DNA of 64,000 nt from Prostheceraeus crozeri (lineage: Eukaryota; Platyhelminthes; Polycladida; Euryleptidae). Below are positions 22,901 through 32,960 of this stretch, piece after piece. Position numbers and translations under genes: made by a program. The number at the start of each line of letters is the position of its first letter. The stretch's first letter is position 1. Location of the stretch: NCBI GenBank assembly GCA_907163375.1, contig CAJQUW010016896.1:1-64000 (forward strand), read 5' to 3'. Below the pieces are notes generated by a model that searched no databases, was not told the DNA's origin, and saw nothing but the letters and a program-made list of their open reading frames with translations.

Positions 22901-24770
22901 AGACGCCCCTGAATAAGAGACGGCCCTGAATAAGAGACGGCCCTGAATAAGAGACGGCCCTGAATAAGAGACGCCCCTGAATAAGAGACGCACTTGAATA
23001 AGAGACGCCCTTGAATAAGAGACGCCCCTGAATAAGAGACGCCCCTGAATAAGAGACGCCCCTGAATAAGAGACGCCCCTGAATAAGAGACGCCCCTGAA
23101 TAAGAGACGCTCCTGAATAAGAGACGCCCCTGAATAAGAGACGCACTTGAATAAGAGACGCCCTTGAATAAGAGACGCCCTTGAATAAGAGACGCCCCTG
23201 AATAAGAGACGCCCCTGAATAAGAGACGCACTTGAATAAGAGACGCCCCTGAATAAGAGACGCCCCTGAATAAGAGACGCCCCTGAATAAGAGACGGCCC
23301 TGAATAAGAGACGGCCCTGAATAAGAGACGCCCCTGAATAAGAGACGCCCCTGAATAAGAGACGCACTTGAATAAGAGACGCCCTTGAATAAGAGACGCC
23401 CCTGAATAAGAGACGCCCCTGAATAAGAGACGCCCCTGAATAAGAGACGCCCCTGAATAAGAGACGCTCCTGAATAAGAGACGCCCCTGAATAAGAGACG
23501 CACTTGAATAAGAGACGCCCTTGAATAAGAGACGCCCTTGAATAAGAGACGCCCCTGAATAAGATACGCACTTGAATAAGAGACGCCCTTGAATAAGAGA
23601 CGCACTTGAATAAGAGACGCCCTTGAATAAGAGACGCCCTTGAATAAGAGACGCTCCTGAATAAGAGACGCCCTTGAATAAGAGACGCCCCTGAATAAGA
23701 GACGCCCCTGAATAAGAGACGCCCCTGAATAAGAGACGCCCCTGAATAAGAGACGCACTTGAATAAGAGACGCCCTTGAATAAGAGACGCCCTTGAATAA
23801 GAGACGCCCTTGAATAAGAGACGCCCCTGAATAAGAGACGCCCCTGAATAAGAGACGCCCTGAATAAGAGACGCCCCTGAATAAGAGACGCCCCTGAATA
23901 AGAGACGCCCCTGAATAAGATACGCACTTGAATAAGAGACGCCCTTGAATAAGAGATGCCCCTGAATAAGAGACGCCCCTGAATAAGAGACGCCCCTGAA
24001 TAAGAGACGCGCCTGAATAAGAGACGCCCTTGAATAAGAGACGCCCCTGAATAAGACACGCCCCTGAATAAGATACCCACTTGAATAAGAGACGCCCCTG
24101 AATAAGAGACGCCCCTGAATAAGAGACGCCCCTGAATAAGAGACGCTCCTGAATAAGAGACGCCCTTGAATAAGAGACGCCCTTGAATAAGAGACGCCCC
24201 TGAATAAGAGACGCCCCTGAATAAGAGACGCCCTTGAATAAGAGACGCCCCTGAATAAGAGACGCCCCTGAATAAGAGACGCCCCTGAATAAGAGACGCT
24301 CCTGAATAAGAGACGCCCCTGAATAAGAGACGCCCCTGAATAAGAGACGCTCCTGAATAAGAGACGCCCTTCAATAAGAGACGCCCCTGAATAAGAGACG
24401 CCCCTGAATAAGAGAGGCCCTTGAATAAGAGACGCCCCTGAATAAGAGACGCCCTTGAATAAGATACGCACTTGAATAAGAGACGCCCTTGAATAAGAGA
24501 CGCCCCTGAATAAGAGACGCCCTTGAATAAGAGACGCCCCTGAATAAGAGACGCCCCTGAATAAGAGACGCCCCTGAATAAGATACGCCCTTGAATAAGA
24601 GACGCCCCTGAATAAGAGACGCCCTTGAATAAGAGACGCCCTTGAATAAGATACGCCCTTGAATAAGAGACGCCCTTGAATAAGAGACGCCCCTGAATAA
24701 GAGACGCCCCTGAATAAGAGACGCCCCTGAATAAGATACGCACTTGAATAAGAGACGACCCTGAATAAGA
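19961..24770. repeat. Minisatellite, 17-bp unit, about 280 copies
   Basis: The plus-strand unit is GAATAAGAGACGCCCCT with frequent variants (CCCTT, CACTT, CTCCT, GGCCCT, GATAC). The array is 4.8 kb long. Because 17 is not a multiple of three, three units make a 51-bp, 17-residue period. The minus strand has no stop in any frame, which creates three giant artificial frames with repeating SYSGASLIQGRLLFRGV. Larger blocks recur as higher-order repeats. The array starts about 70 bp from the exon at 24,840-25,089. Confidence 0.98.
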
Positions 24771-24839
24771 GTCACAATAAGAATCACGGTTTAATTTGCA
24801 GATTATTTCTGCAATATCTGTGGATCTCGAATGACCTAC

Positions 24840-25089
24840 TTCTCCGGTCTGCTTCTTGTATTCGGTGAACTGACGATTGTACTCAACACGATTACTCGCT
24901 GACTTCCATAATGCCTGAAGATGTTTTCGATCGTTGAGTAGCTGTTGAAGCATCGAATCAAGCGCGGAGTGATATTCCTTCCAATGAGGATTACCAGAAA
25001 GAGAAACAAAGGAGGCGTGTCTCTCAGGAGCCGAGCAGATGCCCAGAAGATGCGTGGTTTCATCAATTGCTTCGTTGATACCAAGATAT
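24840..25089 (-). CDS. Sec14-spectrin gene, exon 6 (spectrin-like)
   Basis: 250 bp, entered in phase 2 after acceptor TTTTTCAG and left in phase 0 at donor GAGAA|GTAGGT. The 83 complete codons read YLGINEAIDETTHLLG, SLSGNPHWKEYHSALDSML and RKHLQALWKSASNRVEYNRQ. The L-x2-LW-x-helix pattern matches Trio's first spectrin repeats (memory comparison). Reading on past the donor runs directly into the 17-bp minisatellite without a stop, which explains the 1,669-codon open frame there. Confidence 0.88.
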
Positions 25090-25523
25090 CTGAAAAAGGA
25101 TGAATTTCATGAACTCATTACTATGAAACAAGCCGAAAAATGTGGCTGGCAAAGAAATCGAACTTTTCTTAGAAAGAGAATCTCTCACATTCAGTCCCTA
25201 TCGTTCTATGCCAAAAACAGACTTCGAAATACCCAGTTTTGTCTGACATTTTATATGAAAATGAATCATGACGACACTTTTGAAACATGGATAATTTTTT
25301 AATCAATGAAACATTGAAAGTTCAGTTCGCCCACTGAGGGCTTGCCATTACGACTTGGAATCGCCCAAACTAGCTTAAAATATCTAAAACTGGCACTCTG
25401 CAATCTTTATGATTATCAGCCGCACGGCAAATCCAGGATAAATAAATGCATAGCAGTCTGTTATGCAGTTCATCAGCTTGTTCAGGCATTCTAGATATTT
25501 CAAGCTAGCTTGGGCCATTCCCA
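25090..25523. other. Intron sequence, nothing recognised
   Basis: Non-coding stretch before the inverted SINE pair; short frames only. Confidence 0.4.
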
Positions 25524-25745
25524 GGCCACCGGACCACCTGTTGAGAGCGTGAATTAGCCAGGAAGGCACTGCTTTAACGCAGGCACGAGGAGGGCGGACT
25601 GCATTCTGCAATCACTTACTACCACATCCGAGATTGAGGCGCTTCACGCAGGCGCTACTCATTACATGTTTAGACAAGTAACGTGCCTGCGTTAAAGCAG
25701 TGCCTCCCTGGTTAATTCAAGATCTCAACAGATGGTCCGGTGGCC
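25524..25745. repeat. Inverted pair of SINE ends (64-bp arms)
   Basis: The arm 25,524-25,587 is matched in reverse by 25,682-25,745, including ACTGCTTTAACGCAGGCACG and GGCCACCGGACCA. A 94-bp loop separates them. It looks like two copies of the same SINE-linked repeat in opposite orientation and would fold into a stable hairpin in the intron RNA. Confidence 0.8.
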
Positions 25746-25870
25746 TTGTGGTTAGAGGGTATGCTTGCACGTCCTCTAGCTCCAACGTCGCTGGTTCAAA
25801 CCTACCCACGACTGATGAGGCCCAACAGTCAGAAACATGTCTCGTGGTGGCTACATCTGTTGAGATTTGA
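25739..25870 (+). mobile_element. tRNA-derived SINE
   Basis: The head has RNA polymerase III promoter boxes in tRNA spacing: an A-box-like TGGCCTTGTGG at 25,741 and a B box GGTTCAAACC at 25,793. The tRNA-like part is about 72 nt, but the acceptor arm does not pair as a functional tRNA. The body continues into a hammerhead-like motif and an AT-rich tail. Confidence 0.75.
25806..25847 (+). ncRNA. Hammerhead-ribozyme-like motif inside the SINE
   Basis: Stem I is perfect: CCACGA (25,806-25,811) with TCGTGG (25,842-25,847). The core CTGATGA follows at 25,812, then GAAA at 25,832 and the cleavage triplet GTC at 25,839-25,841, with a two-base-pair stem III (AC/GT). Stem II (GGC...GTC plus an extra A) is poorly paired, so this copy may be inactive. 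The layout is that of minimal type I hammerheads in retroelements. Confidence 0.5.
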
Positions 25871-26629
25871 TAAATTAACTTTACATTTACCATGATTGTC
25901 AATCAGAAAAACAATTTCAACAACGATAAACAAGTGAATTTAATTAAAAGAAAGGAGAGACAGCAAACTTGCTTTTATTTGTGCATATCTAACTATTATT
26001 AATAATTACAGGCATTGTAAGTGTAAGGTAGTCAGATCACTATCACATGTTTGGAGAAGCAGAATAGATCTCTTTTGTTATTAGCTTTGTAAGTCATGGA
26101 TGTCTATTCATTCCTTGGTGTAGATTAGTAAAGCGGGTGCAGTGGTCACAAGTCTACAACAGTAACATGACAATTAGAATGAACAAAGCATGAAAAAGTT
26201 ACTTCATCTGTTTTGCACATTAATAGATGGACCGAGCTACAGATATTCCTGGAGAGCACATTTCTATCAAGATTTATATTCGCATTCTTGGCTGCCACTC
26301 CCAACTCCAAGTGAATAACGAGAAAAACAAGTTTGAGGTTCTATAACTTTTATAACTTCTATCGTTAAATAGGATTTTCTACAGCATTAATGACCATCAA
26401 CATCTCATCACTTAAGCTCTCCGCAGGATCCGGGCGGATCTTGACCCGGTGTAATCCCTGCTTCTAATTCTTTTACACCAAGGCAAAATTGTAAATTTAA
26501 GAAAGAATGCTTATAAACATTTTATTACAGGTAAAGCAAGCCGATATTCCGTGATCATACAGTTAGCATCGTCAGAACAGACTGATAGCGTTGTACGCAT
26601 TTAAAGAAAATCAATTCAACATTAGCTGT
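25871..26629. other. Intron sequence, nothing recognised
   Basis: AT-rich non-coding sequence between the SINE and the 29-bp minisatellite. Confidence 0.4.
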
Positions 26630-26630
26630 C

Positions 26631-27683
26631 AACCACTGGAGATGTAGAAAGCGTCATGAAACCACTGGAGATGTAGAAAGCGTCATGAAACCACTGGAGA
26701 TGTAGAAAGCGTCATGAAACCACTGGAGATGTAGAAAGCGTCATGAAACCACTGGAGATGTAGAAAGCGTCATGAAACCACTGGAGATGTAGAAAGCGTC
26801 ATGAAACCACTGGAGATGTAGAAAGCGTCATGAAACCACTGGAGATGTAGAAAGCGTCATGAAACCACTGGAGATGTAGAAAGCGTCATGAAACCACTGG
26901 AGATGTAGAAAGCGTCATGAAACCACTGGAGATGTAGAAAGCGTCATGAAACCACTGGAGATGTAGAAAGCGTCATGAAACCACTGGAGATGTAGAAAGC
27001 GTCATGAAACCACTGGAGATGTAGAAAGCGTCATGAAACCACTGGAGATGTAGAAAGCGTCATGAAACCACTGGAGATGTAGAAAGCGTCATGAAACCAC
27101 TGGAGATGTAGAAAGCGTCATGAAACCACTGGAGATGTAGAAAGCGTCATGAAACCACTGGAGATGTAGAAAGCGTCATGAAACCACTGGAGATGTAGAA
27201 AGCGTCATGAAACCACTGGAGATGTAGAAAGCGTCATGAAACCACTGGAGATGTAGAAAGCGTCATGAAACCACTGGAGATGTAGAAAGCGTCATGAAAC
27301 CACTGGAGATGTAGAAAGCGTCATGAAACCACTGGAGATGTAGAAAGCGTTATGAAACCACTGGAGATGTAGAAAGCGTCATGAAACCACTGGAGATGTA
27401 GAAAGCGTCATGAAACCACTGGAGATGTAGAAAGCGTCATGAAACCACTGGAGATGTAGAAAGCGTCATGAAACCACTGGAGATGTAGAAAGCGTCATGA
27501 AACCACTGGAGATGTAGAAAGCGTCATGAAACCACTGGAGATGTAGAAAGCGTCATGAAACCACTGGAGATGTAGAAAGCGTCATGAAACCACTGGAGAT
27601 GTAGAAAGCGTCATGAAACCACTGGAGATGCAGAAAGCGTCATGAAACCACTGGAGATGTAGAAAGCGTCATGAAACCACTGG
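26631..27683. repeat. Minisatellite, 29-bp unit, about 36 near-identical copies
   Basis: The unit begins CCACTGGAGATGTAGAAAG and ends CGTCATGAAA. Only two substitutions are visible in the whole array (near 27,351 and 27,631), so it is far more homogeneous than the neighbouring 17-bp and 23-bp arrays and probably expanded recently. It ends about 140 bp from the exon at 27,824-27,984. Assembly of such an array may not reflect its true length. Confidence 0.98.
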
Positions 27684-27823
27684 TCTCCACTGCTTGATAG
27701 TTATGTCGAATTGTTTTGCCTATAATTAAATGTTTATAAACGGCGAAGAACATTCATCGCGCACCGCGATGTTCTCAAAGCAAAAATGATATCTAAAGAA
27801 GGATTTGCTTGTCTTTTGCTTAC

Positions 27824-27984
27824 TCGATAGCGTCTTCATACACTCCTCGCATGCGTCCCAGTTCATCCTTTTCATTTGATGAGACAGTGGAAAGCTCCAC
27901 ATCCTGGAGTTCCGCCAGCCGGGTCTTCGTTTCAGGCATTTTCCTCTCCACCTCTCGTATTGTGTCGACGTTGGCATCCATCAT
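27824..27984 (-). CDS. Sec14-spectrin gene, exon 5 (spectrin-like)
   Basis: 161 bp between acceptor TTTGATGCAG and donor ATCGA|GTAAGC, entered in phase 0 and left in phase 2. The peptide MMDANVDTIREVERKMPETK then TRLAELQDVELSTVSSN and MRGVYEDAIE is a continuous charged helix of spectrin type. The preceding intron (27,985-51,303) is 23 kb and contains the 23-bp minisatellite and the whole Polinton. The phase-2 end matches the exon at 24,840-25,089. Confidence 0.82.
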
Positions 27985-28098
27985 CTGCATCAAAGGTAAT
28001 CAGCATTAGCAAACAAGACGAATTTTCCTGTCACTTTCACAAACATCCTACAATTCAGTTGGTAATGAGGTCGGTAGTAAACTAAAAAAAATGAAAAT

Positions 28099-31040
28099 GG
28101 CCCCTCACGATCTTGAAGTGCCACTGCACAATCTCAAAAGGTCCCCTCACAGTCTCAAATGTCCCCGTGCGCATTCTCAAAAGTGCCCCTTGCGCAGTCT
28201 CAAAAGTGCCCCTTGCGCAGTCTCAAAAGGTCCCCTTGCGCAGTCTCAAAAGGTCCCCTTGCGCAGTCTCAAAAGGGCTCCCTTCGCAGTCTCAAATGTC
28301 CCCGTGCGCATTCTCAAAAGGGTCCCTTGCGCAGTCTCAAAAGGGTCCCTTGCGCAGTCTCGAAAGGTCCCCGTACGCATTCTCAAAAGGTCCCCTTGCG
28401 CAGTCTCAAAAGGTCTCCCTCACAGTCTCAAAAGGTCTCCCTCACAGTCTCAAAAGGTCTCCCTCACAGTCTCAAAAGGTCTCCTTACGCTGTCTCAAAA
28501 GGTCTCCCTCACAGTCTCAAAAGGTCTCCCTCACAGTCTCAAAAGGTCTCCCTCACAGTCTCAAAAGGTCTCCTTACGCTGTCTCAAAAGGGCTCCCTTC
28601 GCAGTCTCAAATGTCCCCGTGCGCATTCTCAAAAGGGTCCCTTGCGCAGTCTCAAAAGGGTCCCTTGCGCAGTCTCGAAAGGTCCCCGTACGCATTCTCA
28701 AAAGGTCCCCTTGCGCAGTCTCAAAAGGTCTCCCTCACAGTCTCAAAAGGTCTCCCTCACAGTCTCAAAAGGTCCCCTTGCGCAGTCTCAAAAGGGCTCC
28801 CTTCGCAGTCTCAAATGTCCCCGTGCGCATTCTCAAAAGGGTCCCTTGCGCAGTCTCAAAAGGGTCCCTTGCGCAGTCTCGAAAGGTCCCCGTACGCATT
28901 CTCAAAAGGTCCCCTTGCGCAGTCTCAAAAGGTCTCCCTCACAGTCTCAAAAGGTCTCCCTCACAGTCTCAAAAGGTCTCCCTCACAGTCTCAAAAGGTC
29001 TCCCTCACAGTCTCAAAAGGTCTCCCTCACAGTCTCAAAAGGTCTCCTTACGCTGTCTCAAAAGGTCCCTTGCGCAGTCTCAAAAGGTCCCCTTCACAGT
29101 CTCAAAAGGTCTCCCTCACAGTCTCAAATGTCCCCGTGCGCAGTCTCAAAAGGTCTCCCTCACAGTCTCGAAAGGTCCCTTGCGCAGTCTCAAAAGGTCC
29201 CCTTGCGCAGTCTCAAAAGGTCCCCTTGCGCAGTCTCGAAAGGGCTCCCTTCGCAGTCTCAAAAGGTCTCCCTCACAGTCTCAAAAGGTCCCCGTGCGCA
29301 GTCTCGAAAGGGCCCCGTGCGCAGTCTCAAAAGGTCCCCTTCACAGTCTCAAAAGGGCTCCCTTCGCAGTCTCAAAAGGGCTCCCTTCGCAGTCTCAAAA
29401 GGTCCCCTTCACAGTCTCAAAAGGGCTCCCTTCGCAGTCTCAAAAGGGCTCCCTTCACAGTCTCAAAAGGGCTCCCTTCGCAGTCTCAAAAGGTCCCCGT
29501 GCGCAGTCTCAAAAGGGCTCCCTTCGCAGTCTCAAAAGGTCTCCCTCACAGTCTCAAAAGGGCCCCTTGCGCAGTCTCAAAAGGTCCCCTTGCGCAGTCT
29601 CAAAAGGTCCCGTGCGCAGTCTCAAAAGGTCCCCGTGCGCAGTCTCAAAAGGTCCCCGTGCGCAGTCTCAAAAGGGCCCCTTGCGCAGTCTCAAAAGGTC
29701 CCCTTGCGCAGTCTCAAAAGGGCTCCCTTCGCAGTCTCAAAAGGGCTCCCTCACAGTCTCAAAACGTCCCTTGCGCAGTCTCAAAACGTCCCTTGCGCAG
29801 TCTCAAAAGGTCCCTGTGCGCAGTCTCAAAAGGTCCCCTTCACAGTCTCAAAAGGGCTCCCTTCGCAGTCTCAAAAGGTCCCCTTGCGCAGTCTCAAAAG
29901 GGCTCCCTTCGCAGTCTCAAAAGGTCTCCCTCACAGTCTCAAAAGGGCCCCTTGCGCAGTCTCAAAAGGTCCCCGTGCGCAGTCTCAAAAGGGCCCCTTG
30001 CGCAGTCTCAAAAGGTCCCCTTGCGCAGTCTCAAAAGGGCTCCCTTGCGCAGTCTCAAAAGGGCTCCCTTCGCAGTCTCAAAAGGTCTCCCTCACAGTCT
30101 CAAAAGGGCCCCTTGCGCAGTCTCAAAAGGTCCCCGTGCGCAGTCTCAAAAGGGCCCCTTGCGCAGTCTCAAAAGGTCCCCTTGCGCAGTCTCAAAAGGG
30201 CTCCCTTGCGCAGTCTCAAAAGATCCCCGTGCGCAGTCTCAAAAGGTCCCTTGCGCAGTCTCAAAACGTCCCTTGCGCAGTCTCAAAAGGTCTCCCTCAC
30301 AGTCTCAAAAGGTCCCCTTCACAGTCTCAAAAGGTCCCCTTCACAGTCTCAAAAGGTCCCTTGCGCAGTCTCAAAAGGTCCCCGTACGCAGTCTCAAAAT
30401 GGCCCCTTCACAGTCTCAAAAGATCCCCTTGCGCAGTCTCAAAAGGTCCCCGTGCGCAGTCTCAAAAGGTCCCCTTGCGCAGTCTCAAAAGGTCCCCTTC
30501 ACAGTCTCAAAAGGTCCCCTTCACAGTCTCAAAAGGTCCCTTGCGCAGTCTCAAAAGGTCCCCGTACGCAGTCTCAAAATGGCCCCTTCACAGTCTCAAA
30601 AGGTCCCCTTCACAGTCTCAAAAGGTCCCCTTCACAGTCTCAAAAGGTCCCCTTCACAGTCTCAAAAGGTCCCCTTCACAGTCTCAAAAGGTCCCCTTCA
30701 CAGTCTCAAAAGGTCCCTTGCGCAGTCTCAAAAGGTCCCCTTGCGCAGTCTCAAAAGGTCCCTTACGCAGTCTCAAAAGGTCCCCTTGCGCAGTCTCAAA
30801 AGGTCCCCTTCACAGTCTCAAAAGATCCCCGTACGCAGTCTCAAAAGGGCCCCTTGCGCAGTCTCAAAAGGTCACCTTGCGCAGTCTCAAAAGGTCCCCT
30901 TCACAGTCTCAAAAGGTCCCTTGCGCAGTCTCAAAAGGTCCCCGTACGCAGTCTCAAAATGGCCCCTTCACAGTCTCAAAAGATCCCCTTGCGCAGTCTC
31001 AAAAGGTCCCTTGCGCAGTCTCAAAATGGCCCCTTCAAAA
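28099..31040. repeat. Minisatellite, 22-23-bp unit, about 130 copies
   Basis: Plus-strand unit types share CTCAAAAGG followed by one of GTCCCCTTGCGCAGT, TCTCCCTCACAGT or GCTCCCTTCGCAGT. Several unit types form higher-order blocks (for example three copies of a block of about 250 bp at 28,270-28,930). Mixed unit lengths keep all three plus frames open, giving artificial proteins of about 1,000 residues (SKGPLAQSQKVPLRSLKR-like). The array starts about 110 bp upstream of the exon at 27,824-27,984. Confidence 0.97.
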
Positions 31041-31403
31041 TCTGGAATAGTGCAAAACACAAATTATTTGTTCCTTGACAAAACATTTACTCGCTACTCA
31101 CTACTACTGGAAGAGTGGCAGCCGTGAAAGAATTCGCTGGAAGATTCAACTTAGAGTACAATTCAGCACATATTCAGAGCCCAAAGATCTAGACAAATGA
31201 TACAGAAACGTCGTTTATAGAATTTCGGCTGGTGAATATTGCATCATTTTAGAATCTGCCGAATGCCTGGCATCCGACTTGACGGCAACAAGTAACATAC
31301 CGGACTATTATAGGTTAATAAAGCAAAATGTGTTATCGCGTTAGTTGCCAACTTAGAACACAAAATACAAACGGAATTGTAGGAGGCATGTATAATCCAT
31401 GCA
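31041..31403. other. Intron sequence between minisatellite and Polinton
   Basis: Unique-looking non-coding DNA ending in the target-site duplication CTTAAA at 31,404-31,409. Confidence 0.5.
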
Positions 31404-31409
31404 CTTAAA
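31404..31409. repeat. Polinton target-site duplication, left
   Basis: CTTAAA, identical to 50,912-50,917 on the other side. Six base pairs is the usual length for Polinton integration. Confidence 0.93.
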
Positions 31410-32133
31410 AGTAATGGTCAAAAGACCGTTCCAGGACACCATAAAATCAAAAAAATTAGTACTTTTAAAAACGACATAAATTCATGAATTTAGTCCCTTT
31501 TTCAGGTTTTTAAGACCTAAATTCATGAATTTGGTTCATTCAAAAAGTACCATTTTTTCAAAAATGGTACTTTTAAAAACGACATAAATTCATGAATTTA
31601 GGTCTTAAAAACCTGAAAAAGGGTCTAAATTCATGAATTTGGACGTTTTTAAAAGTACTAATTTTTCAAATTTTTCAAAATCTCAAATTTGAGAATTACA
31701 ATCGGGTGAAGCGCGAAGCCCTAGAACCTTCGGTTCGATTTTCACCCTTAAAATCATGACCGTTCCAGGACACCGAAAAATCATAAAAGTTAAGAATCTC
31801 AAATTTGTGAATTACAATTTTTACCTTGAAAATCATGACCGTTCCAGGACACCGAAAAATCATAAAAGTTAAGAATCTCAAATTTGTGAATTACAATTTT
31901 TACCTTGAAAATCATGACCGTTGCAGGACACCGAAAATCTCAAATTTGAGAATTTCAAATTCATGAATTTTATCCATCTTTCAGGTTTTTAAAATATATC
32001 ATGTGACTAGCGGGACATCTGAGATGTCTTCCAGGGCTTCGCCCGTTAAAAATATTTCTTTAAAAATGGAAGAAACAAAAGTGGAAGGAACTTCAGAAAT
32101 GGAAGGAACTTCAAGAATATATCCTTCGTTATC
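31410..32133. repeat. Polinton left terminal inverted repeat, 724 bp
   Basis: It matches 50,121-50,911 in reverse, with a one-base run-length difference and one block of extra short repeats as the visible length changes. It contains a 204-bp near-palindrome (31,457-31,660), four copies of GACCGTTCCAGGACACC (starts 31,424, 31,758, 31,837 and 31,916, the last with one change), two GC-rich hairpins, and the start of a gene. The right repeat carries the same parts. Confidence 0.95.
31457..31660. repeat. 204-bp near-palindrome in left TIR
   Basis: Begins TAGTACTTTTAAAAACG and ends CGTTTTTAAAAGTACTA. The arms repeat AAATTCATGAATTT and a CAGGTTTTTAAGACC block around a centre near GGTACC-like sequence at about 31,547-31,575. 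It would form a long hairpin when single-stranded. A matching palindrome is at 50,661-50,864. Confidence 0.85.
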
Positions 32134-32743
32134 ATATGAAATGGATATTGCAAAACACAAAGATAGAGTACGTTATATGAAAGATAAGGAATCGCAATTA
32201 TTACTTAGATTAGAACATTATAATAAATTAAGAAAGAGATGGAGTAAAGTTAAGAATGTAACACAAGGAATTGGCATATTCTTAACAATAAGTTTAGGTG
32301 CTTTAACAATTGTTATATCTTCAGGTGTTTTAGTAATTCCAGTAGTTGCTACAGCTTTAACAGGTACGGGTGTTTTTGCAACTTCACTTGTTACAATGTT
32401 AGATAAATCTTTAATAACTAAGAAACGAAAATCATTAAAAACTAAGCATTTACATATTAAAGAAGTCTATGATAAACTACACTACTACTTTCAAAGAGTA
32501 TGTGATGATAATGTTATTACGTTAGATGAGATTGAAAAATTTGATCAAATAGCTAATGAAGTAAATCAAATATCATTTCAATCACAGACAGAAAAAGTTA
32601 ATGATAAAAATAAAAAGGATGGTAAAATTTCTAGTGATGGTAAAACTTTTATTGATGATAAAATTTCTAATGAAGAAAATGATAAAATTTTTTTAGAAGA
32701 GCTAAAAACTTTATTAGACAAAACTTTATTAAACAAAACTTAA
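32066..32743 (+). CDS. Polinton membrane protein of unknown function
   Basis: 225 residues from the ATG in TTTAAAAATGG, the start context shared by most genes of this element; in-frame upstream starts exist at 32,024 (ATG) and 32,003 (GTG), the first overlapping a GC-rich hairpin. The N-terminus (METKVEGTSEMEG-like repeats) lies in the terminal repeat. After a basic helix comes a long hydrophobic stretch (IGIFLTISLGALTIVISSG, VLVIPVVATALTGTGVFAT) able to span a membrane twice, then a charged coiled-coil-like part and a lysine/aspartate-rich tail. No family is recognised. It is the only plus-strand gene in the left third. Confidence 0.7.
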   Translation: MEETKVEGTSEMEGTSRIYPSLSYEMDIAKHKDRVRYMKDKESQLLLRLEHYNKLRKRWSKVKNVTQGIGIFLTISLGALTIVISSGVLVIPVVATALTGTGVFATSLVTMLDKSLITKKRKSLKTKHLHIKEVYDKLHYYFQRVCDDNVITLDEIEKFDQIANEVNQISFQSQTEKVNDKNKKDGKISSDGKTFIDDKISNEENDKIFLEELKTLLDKTLLNKT

Positions 32744-32960
32744 TACGAGAAAATTTTAAACGAGAAAATTTTAAACGTGAAAACTTTAAACGAAAAGATG
32801 ACAAACAACAAAGCAATAAAAAAATAATTTGTTCAGTAAAATGTTTTTGCTGTATACCAATGTTACCACAAAATTCAAATATTATATTTTAAAAAAATAG
32901 ACAAAATTAAAGCTGATAATAAAAAATAAAATATTAAAACATTATATTTGTATATTTTTA

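Noticed and set aside
19903-24953. Three overlapping giant minus-strand open frames (1,275-1,669 codons)
   Set aside because: Entirely the 17-bp minisatellite read in three frames; the longest one starts in exon 6 and reads through its splice donor.
25739-25811. Functional tRNA gene
   Set aside because: A and B boxes are present but the arms do not pair properly; it is the head of a SINE.
26631-27683. Possible CRISPR array
   Set aside because: The 29-bp unit repeats directly with no spacers, in a eukaryotic intron; it is a minisatellite.
28091-31127. Three overlapping plus-strand frames of about 1,000 codons
   Set aside because: Artefact of the 22-23-bp array, which lacks stops in every frame.
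31696-31881. 61-codon minus frame in the left terminal repeat
   Set aside because: Made of the iterated terminal-repeat units; no start context or conservation.
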